14,040 nt of DNA from Chrysochromulina tobinii. Its lineage: Eukaryota; Haptophyta; Prymnesiales; Chrysochromulinaceae. Positions 7,996-14,040 of the stretch are shown one piece after another (the first letter of the stretch is position 1; every line of letters begins with the position of its first letter). The translations under genes and the position numbers were made by a program. The notes beneath the pieces were generated by a model, which saw only the letters and a list, made by a program, of their open reading frames with translations, ran no database searches and had not been told where the DNA came from. The stretch spans positions 1 through 14,040 of the forward strand of contig JWZX01000390.1 of the NCBI GenBank assembly GCA_001275005.1. The letters are read 5' to 3'.

Positions 7996-8531
7996 ATGCC
8001 GCGACGACCCCAGATAGCAGCCACCATACCAAGGGCGCGCCGGCCACCTACACCAGCCGACGTGGAGCCGCCTTCCAGCCGAGATGCAGGGAGGGGAGAT
8101 GGGAGTGATTGCCGCAGATGTGCACAGGGGTTCCTCGTGCTGTAAGCCCTCCGAGAATCGAACTCAGATAGACCCTCGCCGCGCGCGCGCCCACATCGCC
8201 CTCCCGCGCGCCCCCCCATCCTCCGCCCGGCGAGGCGGCCGCGTCGTGCCGCCACGCCGTGCGGCCCACGCCCTGCGTGCGGCCCGGCGCCGGCGTGGCG
8301 AGCCCGCGCTGCCGCGACTCTCACGCCCGCTCGTGCGCGTGGCGTCCTCGCGTGTGGCGGCGCAGGTCCGGTCTGAGTGTGGGAAGGGAAGGAGTTGCGC
8401 GGATGGCGCCATGCCATGGGCCCCCCCCGGGAGTCTTTACCTGCATCTGTGCCGTGTGGAGCAAGGGTGGCAGCCGCCGCGCTCAGGCGGCCGCCGACGC
8501 TGGCCCAGATGGTGCAGGTGACGACGGCTGA
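7996..8531 (+). CDS. Possible small two-exon gene of unknown function
   Basis: Proposed exons 7996-8141 and 8366-8531 give a 103-codon protein starting MPRRPQIAATIPRARRPPTP. I do not recognise it. It is basic and proline-rich in the first half and Gly/Ala-rich in the second (CHGPPPGVFTCICAVWSKGG). Support comes from an ATG 36 bp after the TIR-gene stop, a GTAAG-type intron of the same family as the one in the upstream gene, and an open frame on both sides of it. The first exon contains a 44-bp segment also found at 1971-2014 in the membrane-protein gene, where it is best read in another frame. It could instead be part of the 3' untranslated region of the TIR gene or a decayed fragment. Confidence 0.35.
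8142..8365 (+). other. Possible intron, GTAAG type with antisense T-arm
   Basis: A 224-nt stretch starts GTAAGCCC and ends GGCGGCGCAG. Read on the minus strand, its first 35 nt contain CTGAG-TTCGATT-CTCGG, a fully paired five-bp stem with a seven-nt loop like a tRNA T-arm (bases about 8151-8167). The rest is GC-rich. It aligns with the start of the intron at 7759. Confidence 0.55.
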
Positions 8532-9000
8532 CGACAGCATATAAGAGTATAATATGAGAGCGATGAGCCATCAGCCAATACGATAACATGACAGAGCGAT
8601 TGAGCCAATAACATGAAAGAGCATCGCATCGTCGGGACCGACGAAGAATGCTTGGAGTGCCGGGTCACCCGAGATAGACCGTATACCTGTACTTCTGCGC
8701 TGTGGGTATCTCTGTCGTCTGTGTGCCCGTCGTCACTTCGCTAGTTCGCTGTCTGTGTGCGGGGTCCGGAAATAGCGAAAACAAAACGGCCTTGGCGTCA
8801 CAGGTCGGGACTATTTTTCCGCGATCATTGTCAATCTTATCTCTCAACACTCAACTGAACGGGTACTAGGGCCGTAACCCCGTATTCTAACCACACCCGT
8901 CGAAGCCATGATTAGCGGTGCGCGGAGTGGCGCCCATTCCAGAGGCAACGCCGCTCACGACGAAGGACAGCACCCGCCCGCCGTCTGCCGACTTCTCTTC
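8532..9000. other. AT-richer intergenic region between converging genes
   Basis: No convincing coding sequence or tRNA is seen. Near its left end are TATAAGAGTATAATATGAG and two imperfect copies of a GAGCCAAT...AACATGA motif (8564-8625). Base use is much less GC-rich than in the genes. It should hold the 3' ends of the plus- and minus-strand genes. Confidence 0.6.
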
Positions 9001-9003
9001 TCA

Positions 9004-9147
9004 GCTCACTTCCAGCGCTCCGATGCCGGCTGAGTGCACCTCTGACTGTGCCTGATTGCAGCTCACTTCCAGCGCTCCGATGCCGGCTGAGTGCACCTCT
9101 GATTGCGCCTGATTGCAGCTCACTTCCAGCGCTCCGATGCCGCCTGA
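9004..9147. repeat. 57-bp tandem repeat at the 3' end of the minus-strand gene
   Basis: GCTCACTTCCAGCGCTCCGA begins units at 9004, 9061 and 9118. Because 57 is a multiple of three, the last codons of the minus-strand gene (ASERWK-stop) recur three times in the same frame. In another minus frame the array is open and encodes SAGIGALEVSCNQAQSEVH units. Confidence 0.9.
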
Positions 9148-12100
9148 GTGGCGGCCGCCTGGCCGCGCTGGATCAGATACTCCTTGAGCAGAGAGGAGTT
9201 GGCCGGGGTGCTGGGTAGCGGCGGGGCGCCCCCCTCCCGCGCCTCCCTCGATCTGGAGAGCTCCGTGGGGGCGCCGAGCTGGGCGCCGCCCTGGATCACG
9301 AGGGTGTGTGCATCGGGCGGGGGCCCAAAGGACGGGTGCGTCGCAGGCTGTCCACTCAGCTCGGCGGCCTTTCGGAACGGGTTGCCCCTGTGCACCCGCC
9401 CAGTGAACGCATGCCCTCCGGTGCCATTCGTGCCATTCGTGCCCGAGCGCGCCCCACCCGTCCCACCCGCCACACCCGCCGCACCCGCCGTACTCGGACG
9501 GACGCGAGCTGGAGCCGTGCTGGGCGCCGAGCGGCTCAGGGGACGGCTCAGAGGTTCGACACTCAGCAGCTCGCCGAGATTGGCATCGAGATTCGTGTCG
9601 AGATTCTCGTCGCTCAGCAGCATGCCGCCGACGCCGCCGGCCGCGGTCGGTGCGCCAACCGGCGTGCAACCACGCGCCGTCGTGAGCGCATACGAGCCCG
9701 CGGTCGAGCGTTGTCTTGGGCGCGGCAACGGCTCGTCGGGATGGTGGCGGCGGCGTGGGGCCGTCGCGGCCGTCGCCCAACATGGCGCGGGTACCTCGGC
9801 CGGCGGCGGCTCTGGAGGCGGGTAGAGGGCTTGCTGCGAATACGCTTGCTGCTTGTACGCTTGCTGCGCGTAATACGTCTGCACGGCTGGCGAGGAGAGC
9901 GCCTGCTGCGAGTCAGGGTACATCAGGTGCTGTCCGTGGTACATCGGGTGCAGTCCGGGGTGCGTTGGCTGCGGCGGTGAGCAGCCGGCGTACCCCTGCG
10001 CGTCGCCCAACACAGCGCGCGCGTGCGCCTCAGCCTCTGGCGACGTGTGCTCGTCGGTCCAGTGAGGCTGCGCTGTGTTGGGCGCGTGGCTGAGCGAGGG
10101 CATGGGCGAAGGCGTGGGCAGCGCTGTGTTGGGCAACGGCTGCGCTCCGGCGACGCCGAGCTCATCGGCAGATGGCATCTCCCGCGATCTCGCGTGCTCC
10201 AACGGCCGATCGTACCGCGGTCGAGCGCCGTCCCGAGCGCCGTCCCTGCCGAGCGAGGCGCCGTACCGAGCACCACCCCCGCCCACGACGGTCGAGCGCT
10301 CCGGCTCGGCAGGGTCGGCGCTCGTTACGGCGCCCACGCTCGGTACGGCGCTCAGCCCGCCGATGCGTAGGCAGGCGCACGCGTGCCTCGCCGCCTCGAC
10401 GGCCTCATGCAGGGCCTCGTTCTCGCTCTGCAGCCGCTCGAGCCGCTTCTCATCCTCCTCGGCCAGCCGACCGCTCCCCTCCGCATCGGCCGGGTGGACG
10501 CCGTCCCGAGCATCAGCGCCGTCCCGAGCACCAGCGCCGTCCCGAGCGTGTAGCACGATCGCTGCGCCGGCGCTGACCGACTCGCTGTGCACGAGCGTCC
10601 TCTCAGACAAGGCCATCGCCTCCTCCGCCGTCGCCATGGCCTTCGACGCCGTCGCCATCGCGTCGCCGGCGCCCGCCTCCCCCTGTGGAAACGGCGCCTC
10701 CCCCTGTGGAAACGGCCACGGACGCACTGCGTCAGCCTCCGCGGCGGCAGCGAGCCCGGCCCGCACCGCCGCGGCCGCCTCCATTTTGGCACGCACGCTC
10801 GAGCCCGCGCTGTGAAGCATCTTGTTCACACGCTCCATGGCCTGGGCCTTGGTCCGGTGCCTGAGGAGCTCGCCTGTCTGCGACGAGAGCTTGTCGCGTC
10901 AGATGCAATCCAGTGGCAATCAGATGTAATCAAGGGGCCATCAGTGGCCCTCACCTGCTTCGATAGCTTGTCGCGCAGCTCGTTGCGCTCGCGCTCGAGG
11001 GCAGCGTTCTTAGCCGCCAAGGCCGCGAGGCCATCGCTCAGCCCTCGCATCTCGCCCATCGCGAGATCGCGCCGGCGCTCGTATGCGGCGGCCTCGCGCC
11101 GCCACGGGCGCCCCGCCTCCTTGGCCCAGCTGGTGCTCACGCCGAGCACAATCACGAGCACCTGCTTCATCCGATGCAATCCAGTGGCAATCAGATTTAA
11201 TCCAGTGGCAATCCGATGCAATCAAGTGGCCGAGCACAATCACGAGCACCTGCTTCAAGAGCGTTCATCAGATGCAATCCAGTGGCAATCAGATGCAATC
11301 ATGTGGCCATCAGATGCAATCAAGTGGACGAGCACCTCGCCAGCGTCCATCGCGGGGAAGCTGCTGCCACCGCCGGCGCCGTCCTGGGCGCTCTCGACGC
11401 TGGTCAGGTAGGTGCGCCTGAGGTCGAGCGCGCACACGGGTGGGAAGACCGCATCGGCGCGGCTCTCGTACTGCGACAACCACGAGATGTCGGCCGCCCG
11501 GTCGACGGCGCTTTGCTCGAGCTGCAGCACGGTCTGCGCGCCCGCGACGACGCTCGCAAAGCTCATCGCATGCTGCCGACTGCTGGTGCAGGCAAGCACG
11601 CCCCACTCGACGCCCGCGACGGCGCCCGCCAACGCGGCACCTCCGCTGCCGCTGCTCGTCAACGGGGCGGCGGTGGCGCCGCCGCTCACCGGCAAGGGCG
11701 TCGTGCCGGGCGTGACGAGGGGATGGGACGGTGCCGCGCTGTGTTGGGCGGCGCCTGGCGTCGGCAGGCCAGCGGCAGGCGGCGCGCGGTACAAGGGTGT
11801 CGAGGCCTCCGCGATGCGCCCGAGTTTGCCCAGGCACGCCGCGAGCGTGTGCAGCGTCGCCGGGTACGCGTTCGCGCGGTTGGTGACCTCAAACGCGCGC
11901 GCGAGCTCAGCGGCCGCGCGGCCGAAGCGCGCGGCCGCATACTCGCCCAAGACGGCGCGTCGCTCGTCGGCGGGCAGCTTGGCGAGGCGCGCCGTGCCGA
12001 GCGCGCGCAGCGCCACGTTGTACTTGGCCTGCAGATGCAATCAGATGCAGTCAGGTGCAGTCAGATGCAGTCAGATGCAATCAGATGCAATCAGCTGCAG

Positions 12101-14039
12101 TCAGATGCAGTCAGCTGCACTCAGAGGCACTCAGAGGCACTCAGATGCACTCAGAGGCACTCAGCTGCATTCAGATGCAATCATCTGCACTCAGCTGCAC
12201 TCAGCTGCACTCAGACGCAAAAAGCTGCACTCAGAGGCAATCAGCTGCACTCAGTGGCACCTCGCCGCACGGTCCTGTGAAGAGGCGCGCCGCTGTGAAC
12301 TCTGCGTCGCTCAGGTTGGACTCGCCGAGTTTTCGTAACCGCACGCCCACGCGCTTGCGCCCCGCGACGAAGCGCTCAGCACGGCGCGCGAGCGGTTCGC
12401 GCGGGAGCCACGCGCCCTTGGGGGCGTGCCCCGTCGCCTGATGAGGGAGGTCATCAGTGGTCATCAGAGGTCATCAGGGGTCATCATCATCATTGGGGGC
12501 GTGCCCCGTCGCCTGATCGATGGTGGCGGTGGTCATCAGTGGTCATCAGTGGTCATCAGTGGTCATCAGTGGTCATCAGTGGTCATCAGTGGCCATCAGT
12601 GGTCATCAGTGGTCATCAGTGGCCATCAGTGGTCCTCAGTGGTCATCAGTGGTCATCAGTGGTCATCAGTGGCCACACGCCTGATCAATGGTGGCGATGG
12701 GTCGGTACGTCTCCGTCGGCCAAGCTCCCGGCATCAGGCCCAGGCGCTCGCGCGCCGTGTCGAGCGCCTCGCGGTCCGCCTCCGTCGCGCCTCCGTCGAT
12801 GCCCCCCTCCATGGTCGGGTCCACCACGAACCACCACTCCACACACGAGGTCGTGTGCACGCCATACGTGCCCGCGAACACGAGATGCGCATCTGGCCCG
12901 CTCGTGTGTTCATGCCGCATCGCCTCGAGGGTCAATACGCCTTCCTCGAGGCCTCCTACGAGCCCGTGGAGCCCGCTGAAAAAGTCCGACGGCCCACCGA
13001 GCACTGAGGCACGCCCGAGGCGCTCGAAGCTCTCCGCCTCAAACTCGCGCGCTGGAACGAAGCGCTTGCGGGGGCGCGCGCGCGTCAGATGGGACTGTGG
13101 AGGCGCCGTGCCGGGCTCGGCCGTTGAGCCGCTGACCTCTTCGGCCACAGACTGCTGTGAAGGCTGCTGTGAAGGCTGGTGTGAAGGCTGCTGTGAAGAC
13201 GGCTCCGAGATCGGCTCCGTGGGCTCCTCAGCCGACGAGGCCTCGGCCGCCCCGGCGCCCGGCACGGCGCCCGGCACGGCGCCCGGCACGGCGCCCGGCA
13301 CGGCGCGTTGGCGCGCCGCTCGTTCCGCCAGAGCGTGTGCGCGCGCCTCGGCCTGCCCATGCAGCAGCTGGGCGCGTGCCACCACGCGCTGCGCCACCAG
13401 CCCGAGCAGGTCGTCGCCTGCGCCTCCCTCGGTGAGCATGCTCTTGACGAGCGCGCGCGCCGTGCTGAGCGCCCCCTCGTGCGCGAGCGCGCCGCCGCCG
13501 CTTGCGAGCGCGCCGCCGCCGCTTGCGAGCGCGCCGCTGCCGCTTGCGAGCGCGCCGAGTTCTCTCACGAACTCCCTCTCGAGCGCACACAGCTGCGCCT
13601 CGGCCTTGGCAGGCGCCGGATCGAGCGCGAGGCGCTTCGAGCTGCGCTGGAGATACCGGCGCACGCTCAGCCGATCGCGAAGCAGCGCGGTGAGCTCGAG
13701 GCCCTCCAGCCAAGCACCGAGCTGCCACCGCGCCGGCGAAGCGGCGGCGACCTCGAGCGCAGTCTCGCCAACGTAGTCCGACACGGCTCGGAGCTCCGCC
13801 TCGGCCGCGGCCGTCGCCCGGCTGACGGCGGCGGTCAGAGACGCCTCCAGTGCCTCCGAGCGCGCTCCGCGGCCGAGCTCGGCGCGCAGCCGCGCCACCT
13901 CTGCGTCGCGCTCGCGCAGCTTCTCCTCGCTCGCGTGCAGCCTGTCCTTGGTCTCGCGCATCTGCCTAGAGAGCAGCGACTTATCGGAGCGCGCCAGAAT
14001 CTCCGACAGCTGCTCCTCTTCGACTTCCGGCCTCTTTGG
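9120..14039 (-). CDS. Coiled-coil protein with a degenerate arginine ADP-ribosyltransferase-like domain (5' partial)
   Basis: Minus-strand exons 14039-12681, 12437-12261, 12028-11336, 11161-10955 and 10877-9120 join in phase 0 to about 1397 codons; the start lies outside the window. Exon 1 opens with a charged coiled coil (RQMRETKDRLHASEEKLRER), then Ala/Gly, VPGA and QQPSHQPSQ repeats, then EEGVLTLEAMRHEHTSGPDA and SCVEWWFVVDP. Exon 2 gives LSDAEFTAARLFTGPCGE; exon 3 continues AKYNVALRAL, ATLHTLAACLGKLGRIAEA and TPLYRA. These blocks, in this order, recall arginine-specific ADP-ribosyltransferase-like (ART) domains common in microalgae (recognition from memory of the family). The arginine (YRA) is kept, but the Ser-Thr-Ser motif is replaced by LACTSS and the Glu-x-Glu site after LSQY by Arg-Ala-Asp. 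It is therefore probably a non-catalytic binding module. Exons 4-5 encode a coiled coil and a long Pro/Gln/Tyr-rich disordered tail. Confidence 0.7.
10878..10954 (-). other. Intron 4 of the minus-strand gene
   Basis: A 77-nt GT-AG intron (minus sense GTGAGGGCC...GTCGCAG) with TGATTGCCAC and TTGCATCTGA units. The last 20 nt before the acceptor (GCGACAAGCTCTCGTCGCAG) nearly repeat the exon end before the donor (GCGACAAGCTATCGAAGCAG). Splicing joins DKLSKQ to TGELLRH. Confidence 0.8.
11162..11335 (-). other. Intron 3 of the minus-strand gene (partly doubled)
   Basis: A 174-nt GT-AG intron rich in TTGATTGCATC and ATTGCCACTGG units. AGGTGCTCGT occurs at both junctions. A second copy of the acceptor-exon start (GAAGCAGGTGCTCGTGATTG) lies inside, so the element and its exon edge appear to have been duplicated together. 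Confidence 0.8.
12029..12260 (-). other. Intron 2 of the minus-strand gene (CTGAxTGCAT array)
   Basis: A 232-nt GT-AG intron made almost entirely of about 20 decamer units close to CTGACTGCAT or CTGAGTGCAG, ending in TTGCATCTGCAG. It separates LFTGPCGE from AKYNVALRAL, two pieces of one conserved block, which strongly supports the splice. Confidence 0.9.
12438..12680 (-). other. Intron 1 of the minus-strand gene (apparent GC-AG, CCACTGATGA array)
   Basis: A 243-nt intron ends, in minus sense, TGATGACCTCCCTCATCAG, the same end as the plus-strand introns. Its first bases are GCGTGT, so it would be a GC-AG intron; ATCAGGCG is present at both junctions. About 13 CCACTGATGA units fill the middle. 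Partial copies of both flanking exon edges (around 12499-12525) lie inside. Confidence 0.75.
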
Positions 14040-14040
14040 C

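Noticed and set aside
10075-10815. Plus-strand frame of 246 codons opposite the last exon of the minus-strand gene
   Set aside because: Ser/Ala/Pro-rich composition without domains; the minus strand continues an exon chain supported by four splice junctions and a coiled coil.
12530-12680. Regular short repeats resembling a CRISPR array
   Set aside because: The period is only 10 bp with no unique spacers, and the block fits an intron between two coding exons of the minus-strand gene.

Overview
The window looks like nuclear DNA of a GC-rich unicellular eukaryote, most likely a haptophyte or a similar microalga. This is inferred from three things: dense GT-AG (and one apparent GC-AG) introns, very high GC with long proline, alanine and glycine runs, and domain families typical of algae and other eukaryotes (a proline-rich membrane protein, a GST joined to a WW domain, a TIR/SH3-like protein with AGY repeats, and an arginine-ADP-ribosyltransferase-like fold). 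Nothing bacterial (operons, Shine-Dalgarno sites) is seen. The exact species cannot be named from the sequence alone.

Layout: (1) 2-2633, plus strand: a 5'-truncated gene for a single-pass membrane protein with a proline-rich ectodomain and a long low-complexity tail. (2) 2796-5026, plus: a five-exon gene for a CPYC-type glutathione S-transferase with a C-terminal WW domain; its five exons sum to an intact 594-codon frame. (3) 5061-7960, plus: a TIR-like domain, two SH3/Tudor-like modules and about 35 short AGY/AGF repeats. (4) 7996-8531, plus: a possible small two-exon gene of unknown function. (5) 8532-9000: AT-richer intergenic DNA between converging genes. (6) 9120-14039, minus: a five-exon, 5'-truncated gene with an N-terminal coiled coil, an arginine ADP-ribosyltransferase-like fold that has lost key catalytic residues, a second coiled coil and a long disordered tail.

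The most striking theme is the introns. Nearly all are short (about 75-245 nt) and built from a roughly 10-nt unit (TGATGRCCTC, or TGATTGCATC in a sister family), so each unit carries a CTGAT/CTRAY branch-point-like motif. In all clear cases the repeat lies in the sense direction of its host gene, on both strands. Several introns sit between short direct duplications of the flanking exon or between AGGT-type target-site duplications. They look like recently spread introner elements. A second intron type (7759-7922 and 8142-8365) starts with GTAAG and carries, in antisense, a tRNA-like T-arm.

The genes do not form an obvious pathway. A TIR protein (possible NAD hydrolase) next to an ADP-ribosyltransferase-like protein gives a loose NAD theme, but this is only inference.
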